The translations under genes were made by a program, and so were the position numbers. From the NCBI RefSeq assembly GCF_037201975.1, contig NZ_CP147520.1, forward strand, positions 6,696,001 through 6,760,000: a stretch of DNA of 64,000 nt. Direction: 5' to 3'. This document shows positions 36,150 to 45,273 of this stretch, in pieces. This DNA is from Streptomyces sp. TG1A-60 (GTDB lineage: Bacteria > Actinomycetota > Actinomycetes > Streptomycetales > Streptomycetaceae). Below the pieces are notes generated by a model, which was not told the DNA's origin, did not search any database, and saw nothing but the letters and a program-made list of their open reading frames with translations. Numbering within the stretch: the first letter of the stretch is position 1; every line of letters begins with the position of its first letter.

Positions 36150-38954
36150 ATGACAGAGGATCTCTCACCGGCCGAGCGTTACGCGGCAGCACGTAGGCGC
36201 GCTGCCGAGCAGGCCACCGCGCTCGCGTCCTTCCGCGAGATGTACGACTTCGGTCTCGACCCCTTCCAGATCGAGGCCTGCCAGGCGCTCGAGGCGGGCA
36301 AGGGCGTCCTCGTGGCCGCCCCCACCGGCTCGGGCAAGACGATCGTCGGCGAGTTCGCCGTGCACCTCGCCCTCCAGCAGGGCAGGAAATGCTTCTACAC
36401 GACACCCATCAAGGCGCTGTCGAACCAGAAGTACGCCGACCTGTGCCGCCGTTACGGCGCCGAGAGAGTCGGCCTGCTCACCGGCGACAACAGCGTCAAC
36501 TCCGACGCCCCCGTGGTCGTGATGACCACCGAGGTGCTGCGGAACATGCTGTACGCGGGTTCCCGGACCCTCCTCGGCCTCGGCCACGTGGTCATGGACG
36601 AGGTGCACTACCTCTCCGACCGCTTCCGCGGCGCCGTCTGGGAAGAGGTGATCATCCACCTCCCCGAGTCGGTCACCCTTGTCTCCCTGTCGGCCACCGT
36701 GTCGAACGCGGAGGAGTTCGGAGACTGGCTGGACACCGTACGCGGCGACACCCAGGTGATCGTCTCCGAGCACCGGCCCGTGCCGCTGTTCCAGCACGTG
36801 CTCGCCGGACGGCGGATGTACGACCTCTTCGAGGAGGGCGAGGGCCACAAGAAGGCCGTCAACCCCGACCTCACGCGCATGGCGCGCATGGAGGCCAGCC
36901 GCCCCTCCTACCAGGACCGCAGACGAGGCCGCGCCATGCGCGAGGCCGACCGTGAGCGCGAGCGCCGACAGCGCTCTCGCATTTGGATCCCGAGCCGCCC
37001 CGAAGTCATCGAACGGCTCGACTCCGAAGGCCTGTTGCCCGCCATCACCTTCATCTTCAGCCGCGCCGCCTGCGAGGCGGCCGTCCAGCAGTGCCTGCAC
37101 GCCGGACTCCGACTGAACAACGACGACGGCCGGCACAGGGTGCGCGCCCTGGTCGAGGAGCGCACGGCCTCGATCCCGCGGGAGGACCTCCACGTCCTCG
37201 GCTACTACGAGTGGTTGGAGGGCCTGGAGCGCGGTATCGCGGCCCACCACGCGGGCATGCTGCCGACGTTCAAGGAAGTCGTCGAGGAACTGTTCGTACG
37301 CGGCCTGGTCAAGGCCGTGTTCGCCACCGAGACCCTCGCCCTCGGCATCAACATGCCCGCGCGCTCGGTGGTGTTGGAGAAGCTCGTCAAGTGGAACGGC
37401 GAACAGCACGCCGACATCACCCCCGGCGAGTACACCCAGCTGACGGGGCGTGCGGGCCGGCGAGGCATCGACGTCGAGGGCCACGCCGTGGTGCTCTGGC
37501 AGCGGGGCATGAACCCCGACCACCTCGCCGGACTCGCGGGCACCCGTACGTATCCGCTGCGCTCCAGCTTCAAGCCGTCGTACAACATGGCGGTCAACCT
37601 GGTCGAGCAGTTCGGCCGGCACCGCTCGCGCGAGCTCCTGGAGACGTCCTTCGCGCAGTTCCAGGCCGACAAGTCGGTCGTCGGGATCTCCCGGCAGGTG
37701 CAGCGCAACGAGGAGGGGCTGGAGGGCTATCAGCAGTCCATGACCTGCCACCTCGGGGACTTCGAGGAGTACGCGCGCCTCAGGCGGGAGCTGAAGGACC
37801 GAGAGACCGAGCTGGCCAAGCAGGGCGCGGCCCAGCGGCGCGCCGAGGCGGCCGTCGCGCTGGAGAAGCTGAAGCCCGGTGACGTGATCCATGTGCCGAC
37901 CGGCAAGTACGCGGGCCTGGCGCTGGTGCTGGACCCGGGGTTGCCCGCCGGGCGGTCCAACGGCCACCGGGGGTTCGAGTACCACGACGGCCCCCGTCCG
38001 CTGGTGCTGACCGCCGAGCGGCAGGTCAAGCGGCTGGCGTCCATGGACTTCCCGGTGCCGGTCGAGGCGCTGGAGCGGATGCGGATCCCTAAGTCCTTCA
38101 ACCCGCGCTCGCCCCAGTCCCGCCGGGACCTGGCCTCCGCGCTGCGCACCAAGGCCGGGCACCTGGTGCCGGACCGGCACCGCAAGCGGCGGGCCGCCGC
38201 CGCCGACGACCGGGAGATCGCCCGGCTGCGCGCCGAGCTGCGCGCCCATCCGTGCCACGGGTGCGACGACCGCGAGGACCACGCCCGTTGGGCCGAGCGC
38301 TACCACCGGCTCAAGCGGGACACCGCCCAGCTGGAACGGCGCATCGAGGGCCGCACCAACACGATCGCGCGGACCTTCGACCGTATCGTCGCCCTGCTGA
38401 CCGAGCTGGACTACCTGCGCGGCGACGAGGTCACCGAGCACGGCAAGCGGCTCGCGCGGCTCTACGGCGAGCTGGATCTCCTCGCCAGTGAGTGCCTGCG
38501 GGCCGGCGTCTGGGAAGGGCTCGGGCCCGCCGAACTCGCCGCGTGCGTCTCGGCCCTGGTCTACGAGGCCCGGGTCGGCGACGACGCGATGGCGCCGAAG
38601 CTGCCGTCCGGCAACGCCAAGGCCGCGCTAAGCGAGATGGTGCGGATCTGGGGGCGGCTGGACGCTCTGGAGGAGGAGTTCCGGATCACACAGAGCGAAG
38701 GGGTCGGGCAGCGGGAGCCGGACCTCGGCTTCGCCTGGGCCGCGTACATGTGGGCCTCGGGCAAGGGGCTCGACGAGGTGCTGCGCGAGGCGGAGATGCC
38801 GGCGGGTGACTTCGTGCGGTGGTGCAAGCAGGTGATCGACGTGCTGGGGCAGATCTCGGCGGCGGCTCCGGCCGGGTCGACCGTGGGGAAGAGCGCACGG
38901 AAGGCGGTTGACGGGCTGCTGAGGGGGGTTGTGGCTTACTCGTCGGTCGGGTAG
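36150..38954 (+). CDS. helY: DEVH-box RNA helicase, Ski2/Mtr4-like (HelY)
   Basis: Superfamily 2 helicase of 934 residues. Motifs in order: Q-like FQIEACQAL, Walker A APTGSGKT, TTPIKALSNQKYADL (Ia), MDEVHYLSDRFRG (II, DEVH), LSATVSNAEEFGDWL (III), FIFSRAACEAAVQQC (IV), and LTGRAGRRGIDVEG (VI). The C-terminal ~400 residues contain a Cys pair CHGCDD and the DSHCT-type helical domain. ATG 36150 is chosen; the frame opens at 36105 without better signals. A GATAAT hexamer about 50 bp upstream may be a -10. Linked to tatC as helY is in mycobacteria. Likely RNA turnover role; substrate not known. Confidence 0.93.
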   Translation: MTEDLSPAERYAAARRRAAEQATALASFREMYDFGLDPFQIEACQALEAGKGVLVAAPTGSGKTIVGEFAVHLALQQGRKCFYTTPIKALSNQKYADLCRRYGAERVGLLTGDNSVNSDAPVVVMTTEVLRNMLYAGSRTLLGLGHVVMDEVHYLSDRFRGAVWEEVIIHLPESVTLVSLSATVSNAEEFGDWLDTVRGDTQVIVSEHRPVPLFQHVLAGRRMYDLFEEGEGHKKAVNPDLTRMARMEASRPSYQDRRRGRAMREADRERERRQRSRIWIPSRPEVIERLDSEGLLPAITFIFSRAACEAAVQQCLHAGLRLNNDDGRHRVRALVEERTASIPREDLHVLGYYEWLEGLERGIAAHHAGMLPTFKEVVEELFVRGLVKAVFATETLALGINMPARSVVLEKLVKWNGEQHADITPGEYTQLTGRAGRRGIDVEGHAVVLWQRGMNPDHLAGLAGTRTYPLRSSFKPSYNMAVNLVEQFGRHRSRELLETSFAQFQADKSVVGISRQVQRNEEGLEGYQQSMTCHLGDFEEYARLRRELKDRETELAKQGAAQRRAEAAVALEKLKPGDVIHVPTGKYAGLALVLDPGLPAGRSNGHRGFEYHDGPRPLVLTAERQVKRLASMDFPVPVEALERMRIPKSFNPRSPQSRRDLASALRTKAGHLVPDRHRKRRAAAADDREIARLRAELRAHPCHGCDDREDHARWAERYHRLKRDTAQLERRIEGRTNTIARTFDRIVALLTELDYLRGDEVTEHGKRLARLYGELDLLASECLRAGVWEGLGPAELAACVSALVYEARVGDDAMAPKLPSGNAKAALSEMVRIWGRLDALEEEFRITQSEGVGQREPDLGFAWAAYMWASGKGLDEVLREAEMPAGDFVRWCKQVIDVLGQISAAAPAGSTVGKSARKAVDGLLRGVVAYSSVG

Positions 38955-39229
38955 GTCCCACGCTTCCCGCGCCCCTGAGGAACCAGGACGGTCAGTGCCG
39001 TCCCCGCCTCCACCCGGGTGCCCGGCCCCGGTGAACTCACGGCGGCCACCCAGGCCGCCCTCTCCGCCGCGACGGCGGCCTGCTGCCGGGCTCTGCGCTC
39101 CGTTCCACGGTCACGCCCGTCGCTCGCGTACGCCGGCGCACTCCTCGCCCGGGACGGTGCCCCCACCGAGGACCGCCTGCGGGAGCTGTGCCGGAGCCCA
39201 CGTCGGCCTCCTGTCGGGCGAGCCCGCAC
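38936..39229 (-). CDS. Possible small hypothetical protein convergent with helY
   Basis: A 97-residue reverse frame beginning at GTG 39229 overlaps the helY 3' end by 19 bp. The last ~45 residues (RARQQAAVAAERAAWVAAV ... EAGTALTVLVPQGRGKRG) read like protein with GC-rich third positions, whereas the first ~40 are Arg/Ser-rich and may be spurious. No RBS is obvious. It could be the 3' remnant of a longer gene. Weak call. Confidence 0.3.
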   Translation of the reverse strand: MRARPTGGRRGLRHSSRRRSSVGAPSRARSAPAYASDGRDRGTERRARQQAAVAAERAAWVAAVSSPGPGTRVEAGTALTVLVPQGRGKRGTYPTDE

Positions 39230-39604
39230 AGCCTCGGGGCGCGCTCGCGAGAGCGAGCTGGAGCCGCGCCCCCGGCACGCCGCCCCCGACGCTGATTCAC
39301 CCTGTCAAATGGCCCTTTCCGCACGCCCGTACGTCGTCACGCACTGTGTGCGAATGACGTCCCAGTGTGTAAATGAACAGAGCGTACTCCTGTCGCGAGG
39401 GTGATTTCAGGCGGTTGCTGAATATGACACAGCGATGATCCGGTCGGACTAAGCTCGCCCGCAGCGCACCGAGTTGGGGTGTATTCGTGCGCTTGTTCCA
39501 AAAAATACCGAAGATTCAGTTTGAGTCGCGGATGAATCCCAGCAACCCCCAGCAACTCCCCGCAAGTCCCCGACCTCCAGCCGATCCGTCTACAGAGGGC
39601 ATAC
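39230..39604 (+). other. Leader/promoter region of the conservon
   Basis: No convincing gene. GC falls noticeably between about 39340 and 39530 (runs such as CCAAAAAATACC), as expected for a promoter region before cvnA. No -35/-10 pair was assigned with confidence. Confidence 0.4.
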
Positions 39605-41242
39605 ATGGTGAGTGTTCAATCGCCTCCCGGTGGCCGTGACCTTCCTTACGCGCGCGTGCTGCCGCTACCGGCGATACTGATGGCCGCGGCGACCGGGACC
39701 ACCGTCTTCCTGGTGACGGGGACGGCCCGGCTCGCCGTCGGCTTGTGCGGAGCCGTCGCGACGCTCCTGCTGATCGCCGTCGCGGTCCTCGCACTGCGTG
39801 GCGGCCGTCGTGCGGTCCGTGAACTGCGCGCCGAACACCAGTGCCGGACCGCTCTTTTCGAACAGCGGATCGCCGCTCACGACCAGGAATTCAACCGGTT
39901 GGGCAAGGAGATCCTGCCCGCCGCGCTGTACCGGCTCCGCGGCGGAGAATCCCCCCGAGAGGTGATTCGCAATGTCGTCGACGGCGACGCGGAGTGGCAC
40001 GAACTCCCCGAGTCCCAGCGCTACTTGCTACGCACCGTGCTCACCATCATCGACCGCGAGGAAGCGCTGCGCGACTCCTCGCAGCGGTCCTTCGTCAACA
40101 TCGCCCGGCGCGTCCAGGCGATCGTGCACCAGCAGAACAAGGAACTGCGGGAGATGGAGGAGGACCACGGGCGCAACCCCGAGGTCTTCGACGACCTGCT
40201 GCGCATCGACCACGGCACCGCGCTGATCGGCCGACTCGCCGACTCCATCGCCGTCCTCGGCGGCGGTCGCCCCGGCCGTGTGTGGCCCAAGCCCGTCCCG
40301 CTGTACAGCGTGCTGCGCGGCGCCATGTCCCGCATCCTGGAGTACCGCCGTATCGAGCTCGACTCGATCGCCAAGGTCAACGTCGACGGCGTAGCCGTCG
40401 AACCGGTCATCCACGCCTGCGCGGAACTCCTGGACAACGCCACGCGCTACTCGCCGCCGCACACCAAGGTGCACGTCACCGCAGTGGAGGTGCAGACCGG
40501 CATCGCCATCGAGATCGAGGACGGCGGCATCAGCCTCAGCGAGGAGTCCCGCGCCAAGGTCGAGGACATGCTCGCCAAGGCCCAGCAGGGCATGGACATG
40601 CAGGACATCGGCGACAGTCCGCGCCTCGGTCTCGCCGTCGTGGGCCGGCTGTCGACGATGTACAAGATGCAGATCTCGCTGCGGCCCTCCGCCTACGGCG
40701 GCGTCCGCGCGGTCGTCGTCGTCCCCCGCAACATGCTCACCGAAGAGCCCGCACCCGGTCTCGCCCACGGTATCGGCGCCGCCGCCGTGCCGACCATGGA
40801 CACCGGCGGCGTCGAGGGGCCCAACCGCAAGCCCAAGCGTCGCCGCCCGACCACCGGACCGCGGATCCCGAACTCCGCGGAGGACATGGGCACGGGCAGG
40901 GAGGACGACGTCCCCGTCGTCACCGAGTGGACGGCCAACGGCCTTCCGCAGCGCCGCAGCCGGTCGACGATCCCGCTCAGTCAGCGCTACGCCGAGGCCG
41001 CCGCGGCGGAGGCCGCCGCCGAGGCCGCCATGGCCGCCGCACCCGTGTGGGAGCCGGAGCCCGAACCGGAGAAGGAGCTGCCCCCGCCCGGCATGTGGGT
41101 CGAGGCGTTCATGGCCGGGTTCAAGGGCGACCCCGACCCGAACGCGTTCAAGGCCCCGGACGACTCGACGGCGTCCACCGCTCTCACCGCGAACACCGAG
41201 CCGGCCCGCACGGAGGCCGACGACGAGGGGGACCTCAAGTGA
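39605..41242 (+). CDS. cvnA9: Conservon sensor-like protein CvnA (nitrate/sulfonate-sensor-like ATPase)
   Basis: Membrane sensor with a histidine-kinase-like ATPase domain, 545 residues. Two N-terminal hydrophobic helices (about 20-65) lead into a helical region with FVNIARRVQAIVHQQNKELR and the HATPase domain with HACAELLDNATRYSPPHT (N box), IEIEDGGISLS (G1) and SPRLGLAVVGRL. The dimerisation His has a DHGTALIGRLADS context. The C-terminus is Pro/Glu-rich and disordered. GAGGGC precedes the ATG. Heads an operon with cvnB, C, D and a P450, matching by position the rarA-E (cvn9) cluster that affects aerial development in Streptomyces. Confidence 0.9.
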   Translation: MVSVQSPPGGRDLPYARVLPLPAILMAAATGTTVFLVTGTARLAVGLCGAVATLLLIAVAVLALRGGRRAVRELRAEHQCRTALFEQRIAAHDQEFNRLGKEILPAALYRLRGGESPREVIRNVVDGDAEWHELPESQRYLLRTVLTIIDREEALRDSSQRSFVNIARRVQAIVHQQNKELREMEEDHGRNPEVFDDLLRIDHGTALIGRLADSIAVLGGGRPGRVWPKPVPLYSVLRGAMSRILEYRRIELDSIAKVNVDGVAVEPVIHACAELLDNATRYSPPHTKVHVTAVEVQTGIAIEIEDGGISLSEESRAKVEDMLAKAQQGMDMQDIGDSPRLGLAVVGRLSTMYKMQISLRPSAYGGVRAVVVVPRNMLTEEPAPGLAHGIGAAAVPTMDTGGVEGPNRKPKRRRPTTGPRIPNSAEDMGTGREDDVPVVTEWTANGLPQRRSRSTIPLSQRYAEAAAAEAAAEAAMAAAPVWEPEPEPEKELPPPGMWVEAFMAGFKGDPDPNAFKAPDDSTASTALTANTEPARTEADDEGDLK

Positions 41243-41646
41243 TCCAGCAACGAGCCAACTTCGACTGGATGCTGAAGGATCTGGCCGACGGAGTACCCGG
41301 TATCCAGCAGATCGTCGTGCTCTCCGCCGACGGCCTGCGCATCGCCCGCCACGGTGGCGACCCCGACGCCGCCGACCGGGTCGCCGCGGCCTGCGCGGGA
41401 CTGCAGAGCCTGGCCGGCGCCGTAGCCGGCGAGATCCCGCAGAGCGACGGCCACATGCGCATGGTCATCATCGAGATCAACGGCGGCTACTTCTACCTGA
41501 TGGCCGCCGGCCCCAACGCCTATCTCGCGGTGCTCGCCAACGAGATCGCCGAGCCCGGACTGATGAGCAACCGCATGCGTGACCTCGTCGACCGGATCGG
41601 CTCCCACCTCACCAGTCCGCCGCGGCGGAACGGGCAGACCGTATGA
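41239..41646 (+). CDS. cvnB9: Roadblock/LC7 protein CvnB
   Basis: Roadblock/LC7-fold protein of 135 residues (FDWMLKDLADGVPGIQQIVV, LSADGLRIARHGG, HMRMVIIEINGGYFYLMAAG). Such proteins act as regulators of the MglA/CvnD type GTPases. GTG 41239 overlaps the cvnA stop as GTGA and its own stop overlaps cvnC, so the four genes are translationally coupled. In the studied S. griseus/S. coelicolor system the Cvn proteins associate at the membrane like a G-protein-coupled complex. Confidence 0.95.
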   Translation: MIQQRANFDWMLKDLADGVPGIQQIVVLSADGLRIARHGGDPDAADRVAAACAGLQSLAGAVAGEIPQSDGHMRMVIIEINGGYFYLMAAGPNAYLAVLANEIAEPGLMSNRMRDLVDRIGSHLTSPPRRNGQTV

Positions 41647-42053
41647 CGCCTCCGCAACGCCAGCGGCGCCAACCCAAGCACGAGCCACCGTCCCCGGCGC
41701 CCCGGGAAAGCACCGGGGACGGAACGGGGGAGCGCCCCCCCGAGCGGCTCTACATCCTCACCGGCGAGGACGGCGAGAGGGCACCGATCGACCTCGTCAC
41801 ATTGATCGTGGCGCGCGCGGATCCGCCACCCTCCGCCGCTCCGGAGCAGTCGGCGCTGCTCCGGATCTGTCAGGCACCCCTGTCCGTGGCCGAGATCTCG
41901 GCCTATCTCAACCTGCCGATCAGCGTGGTGACCGCCCTGCTCACCGAGCTGCTGACGGCCGAACTGGTACAGGCGCGCGCACCGGTCGTCCGGCAGGCGC
42001 GGGCAGACCGTTCCCTCCTCGAGGCGGTGATGCATGGACTTCAAAAGCTCTGA
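41643..42053 (+). CDS. cvnC9: DUF742 protein CvnC
   Basis: 136 residues; the first ~35 are basic and Pro-rich, then a winged-helix-like DUF742 domain (LYILTGEDGERAPIDLVTLI, LLRICQAPLSVAEISAYLNL, ISVVTALLTELLTAELVQ). The start overlaps cvnB by four bases (ATGA), and its 3' end overlaps cvnD by 20 bp. Third member of the conservon; its molecular role is not established. Confidence 0.95.
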   Translation: MTPPQRQRRQPKHEPPSPAPRESTGDGTGERPPERLYILTGEDGERAPIDLVTLIVARADPPPSAAPEQSALLRICQAPLSVAEISAYLNLPISVVTALLTELLTAELVQARAPVVRQARADRSLLEAVMHGLQKL

Positions 42054-42657
42054 CACCATCACGGGTCCACGGACCGAGGACCACCTGCCGCAGAGCGCGC
42101 AAGCCGCGGCGAAGATCGTGATCGTGGGCGGTTTCGGCGTCGGCAAGACGACCATGGTCGGGTCCGTCAGCGAGATCAGGCCGCTGACGACCGAGGAGAC
42201 CATGACGCAGGCCGGCGTCGGAGTCGACGACAACTTCGGCTCCAAGTCCAAGACGGCCACCACCGTGGCCATGGACTTCGGCCGCATCAGCATCACGGAC
42301 GAGCTGGTGCTCTACCTGTTCGGCACCCCCGGCCAGGAGCGCTTCTGGTTCCTGTGGAACGGCCTGTTCGAAGGTGCTCTCGGCGCGGTCGTCCTGGTCG
42401 ACACCCGGCGGCTGGAGGTCAGCTTCGACGTCATGGACCGCCTGGAGGAGCGCAACGTGCCCTTCGTCGTGGCGGTCAACGACTTCCCCGACGCCCCCGG
42501 CTACGAGATCGAGGAACTGCGCCAGGCGCTCGACCTGGCCGAGGAGATCCCGATCATCCGCTGCGACGCGCGGCGCAGGGCGTCCAGCCGGGACGTCCTG
42601 ATGACCCTCATGCGCTTCCTGCACTCCCTGACGATGTCGGGGGCGGCGTCGGCATGA
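42034..42657 (+). CDS. cvnD9: Ras-like small GTPase CvnD
   Basis: GTP-binding protein of 207 residues, MglA-like. P-loop IVIVGGFGVGKTTMVGSVSE, a switch I Thr in KTATTVAMDFG, switch II LFGTPGQERFWFLW and base-specificity VAVNDFPD are visible; the NKxD motif has become NDxxD. That variant is common in this family. It starts within cvnC. Predicted to be the switch of the complex sensed by CvnA and CvnB. Confidence 0.95.
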   Translation: MDFKSSDTITGPRTEDHLPQSAQAAAKIVIVGGFGVGKTTMVGSVSEIRPLTTEETMTQAGVGVDDNFGSKSKTATTVAMDFGRISITDELVLYLFGTPGQERFWFLWNGLFEGALGAVVLVDTRRLEVSFDVMDRLEERNVPFVVAVNDFPDAPGYEIEELRQALDLAEEIPIIRCDARRRASSRDVLMTLMRFLHSLTMSGAASA

Positions 42658-42791
42658 GCCCCGTGTGAGCCACCCGCGCGTCCCGGACGCGCCCCTCGGC
42701 CGGGAGCCGTGCCGACCCGCACGCCTGTCTTCTCCCGGCCGCCCCTGCAACTCCCCAGACACCGGATCCACCTCAGTTCGGAGCGATCATC

Positions 42792-44267
42792 GTGACGCCT
42801 GAATCCCACTCCCCGACCGGCACGGACGACCCCGCACTCGGACCGCCCCCCGGTTGCCCCGCCCACGGCACGGGCCCCGGCGGGCTGCGCCGGCTGTACG
42901 GCCCCGAGGCGGAGGACCTGGGAGCCGTGTACGAGAAACTGCGGGCGGAGCACGGGGCGGTCGCCCCCGCACTGCTCCACGACGACGTGCCGATCTGGGT
43001 GGTGCTCGGCCACGGCGAGAACCTGCACATGGTGAGCAGCCCCTCGCAGTACTGCAAGGACACCCGCATGTGGACCCCCATGCGGGAGGGCACCGTCAAG
43101 CCCGACCACCCGCTCATGCCGCACTTCGCCTGGCAGCCCATCTGCGCCCACGCCGAGGGCGACGAACACCTGCGGCTGCGCGGCGCGGTCACCGGCGCCA
43201 TGTCGACCATCGACTACCGGGGCATCCGCCGCTACATCAACCGCGCCACCCAGCACCTCGTCAACAAGTTCTGCGAGGACGGCAGCGCCGACCTGGTCGG
43301 ACAGTTCGCCGAGCACCTGCCGATGGCGGTGATGTGCGAGATCCTCGGCATGCCCGAGGAGTACGGCGACCGGATGGTGCACGCCGCCCGTGACTGCCTG
43401 AAGGGCAGCGAGACCGCTCTCGTCAGCCACGCCTACGTCGTGGAAGCACTCGACCGGCTCACCGCCCGCCGCCGCGCCCAGCCCGAGGAGGACTTCGCCA
43501 GCCACCTCATCACCCACCCCGCCGGGCTCACCGACGACGAGGTGAGGGAACACCTGCGTGTGGTGCTCCTCGCCGCCTACGAGGCCACCGCCAACCTCCT
43601 CGCCAACGTGCTGCGCGTGGTGCTCACCGACCCCGGCTTCCGCGCCCAGCTGAAGGGCGGCCAGATGACGGTGCCCGAGGCGGTCGAGCAGTCCCTGTGG
43701 GACGAACCGCCGTTCAGCACCGTCTTCGCCTACTTCGCCAAGCAGGAGACCGAGCTGGGTGGCCAGCGCATCCGCAAGGGCGACGGGCTCCTCCTCGGCA
43801 TCGCACCCGGCAACGTCGACCCCCGCCTCCGCCCCGACCTCACGGCCAACATGCAGGGCAACCGCTCGCACCTCGCCTTCAGCGGCGGCCCCCACGAGTG
43901 CCCCGGCCAGGACATCGGCCGCGCCATCGCCGACGTCGGCGTCGACGCGCTGCTGACCCGTGTTCCGGACGTCCAACTCGCCTGTGCGGAGCACGAGCTG
44001 CGCTGGCGGTCGTCCATCTCCAACCGGCACCTGGTGGAACTGCCGGTGACGTTCGCGCCGAAGGAGCAGCAGGACGTCATGCAGCCGCCCGCCGTCAGGC
44101 CGATGACGCCGCAGAACCCGAACAACCGGCGGGGCGGCCCGCCGCAGCAGCCACAGCCCACCTCCCCGGAACCCGCTGTACAGGCCGACGAGCCCGCCCC
44201 GGCGCCCGTACCGGACCGTCGGCCAGGCGTGTTCCGGCGCCTGGTGCGCTGGTTCGGCGGCAACTGA
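42792..44267 (+). CDS. Cytochrome P450 lacking the ExxR motif (conservon P450)
   Basis: Haem monooxygenase-like protein of 491 residues. The haem loop FSGGPHECPGQDIG contains thiolate ligand Cys370. The I-helix reads LLAAYEATANLL (Glu264, Thr266) in place of the usual AGxDT. In the K-helix the universal ExxR is replaced by EQSLW (299-303), so the salt-bridge Arg is missing, as published for the CYP157 family. About 65 Pro-rich residues extend past the normal P450 end. GTG 42792 has GGAG eight bases upstream. Last gene of the conservon operon, 134 bp after cvnD. Substrate and even activity are unknown; the ferredoxin at 19506 could be a partner. Confidence 0.92.
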   Translation: MTPESHSPTGTDDPALGPPPGCPAHGTGPGGLRRLYGPEAEDLGAVYEKLRAEHGAVAPALLHDDVPIWVVLGHGENLHMVSSPSQYCKDTRMWTPMREGTVKPDHPLMPHFAWQPICAHAEGDEHLRLRGAVTGAMSTIDYRGIRRYINRATQHLVNKFCEDGSADLVGQFAEHLPMAVMCEILGMPEEYGDRMVHAARDCLKGSETALVSHAYVVEALDRLTARRRAQPEEDFASHLITHPAGLTDDEVREHLRVVLLAAYEATANLLANVLRVVLTDPGFRAQLKGGQMTVPEAVEQSLWDEPPFSTVFAYFAKQETELGGQRIRKGDGLLLGIAPGNVDPRLRPDLTANMQGNRSHLAFSGGPHECPGQDIGRAIADVGVDALLTRVPDVQLACAEHELRWRSSISNRHLVELPVTFAPKEQQDVMQPPAVRPMTPQNPNNRRGGPPQQPQPTSPEPAVQADEPAPAPVPDRRPGVFRRLVRWFGGN

Positions 44268-44285
44268 GCCGACCGGGCAGGGGGG

Positions 44286-45227
44286 CTACTCGGCCCACGC
44301 CTCGTACGACGACCAGGCCCGCAGGACACGCTGGCTTTCGAAGCGGTGCTCGCGCCCCGTGACCGGATCGGTGAACTCCAGGCTCCGCGCCAGCAGTTGC
44401 AGCGGTCGCCGGAAGTCACCGGCCGGCACGGGGGCATTGACCACCGGGTACAGGGGATCGCCGAGGATGGCAACCCCCAACCCGCTCATGTGTACGCGCA
44501 GTTGGTGGGTCTGCCCGGTACTCGGCAGCAGCCGGTACCGGGCCAGCCCGCTGCGGTGCTCCAACAGCTCGACCCGGCTGACGGCATTGGGTTCACCCTC
44601 GACCTCACGGGCCGTCAGCACGCCGCGTTCCTTGACGATCCGGCTGCGCACGGTGCGGGGCAGCTCCAGCCGGGGGTCGTGGGGCGCCACGGCCTCGTAT
44701 TCCTTCAGAACCCGTCTGTCCCGGAACAGCGACTGGTACGCCCCGCGTTCATCGGGCCGCACGGTGAACAGCACCAGCCCGGCCGTGAGCCGGTCCAGCC
44801 GGTGTGCCGCGCCGAGTGTCGGGATGCCCAGCTCTCTCCGCAGCCGGGCCAGGGCCGTCTCGGCGACATGGCTGCCGCGTGGGGTGGTGGCCAGGAAGTG
44901 CGGTTTGTCGGCCACCACCACGTGCTCGTCCCGGTAGAGGATGCCGATCCCGAAAGGCACCCGCTCCTCGTCGGGCAGCTCCCGGTGGAACCACACGAAC
45001 ATGCCCGGCGCGTACCCCATGTCCCGTGGCACCGGACGTCCGGCGCCGTCCACGATGAGCCCCGCGTCGAGCATGCCGTCGATGACCCCCGCCCCGGCCG
45101 CGAGCCGCGCCACGAGATGATCCCGCACGGTCGCCCACGCGTCCCCGGCCGGCAACCGCACCCGCACCGGATCCACCCCGTCGCGCTGCGGCAGGGGAGA
45201 GGGCGGGGGCGGAGTGCGGCGTCTCAT
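44286..45227 (-). CDS. RluA-family pseudouridine synthase
   Basis: Isomerises specific uridines in rRNA or tRNA. It is 313 residues with an S4-like/linker N-terminus and catalytic domain; the catalytic Asp lies in LGAAHRLDRLTAGLVLF, and the fold motifs ILYRDEHVVVADKPHFLATTP (in parts), TGQTHQLRVHMSGLG and ILGDPLYPV are present. ATG 45227 or GTG 45230 is the start; no RBS, but a TATGCT -10-like element on the reverse strand at 45241-45236 suggests a leaderless message. Convergent with the P450 gene at 18 bp. Target uridine not predictable. Confidence 0.93.
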   Translation of the reverse strand: MRRRTPPPPSPLPQRDGVDPVRVRLPAGDAWATVRDHLVARLAAGAGVIDGMLDAGLIVDGAGRPVPRDMGYAPGMFVWFHRELPDEERVPFGIGILYRDEHVVVADKPHFLATTPRGSHVAETALARLRRELGIPTLGAAHRLDRLTAGLVLFTVRPDERGAYQSLFRDRRVLKEYEAVAPHDPRLELPRTVRSRIVKERGVLTAREVEGEPNAVSRVELLEHRSGLARYRLLPSTGQTHQLRVHMSGLGVAILGDPLYPVVNAPVPAGDFRRPLQLLARSLEFTDPVTGREHRFESQRVLRAWSSYEAWAE

Positions 45228-45273
45228 CACGATCAAGCATACGAGCGGCCCGGCAGCGGCCCTGGTCGCCCGG

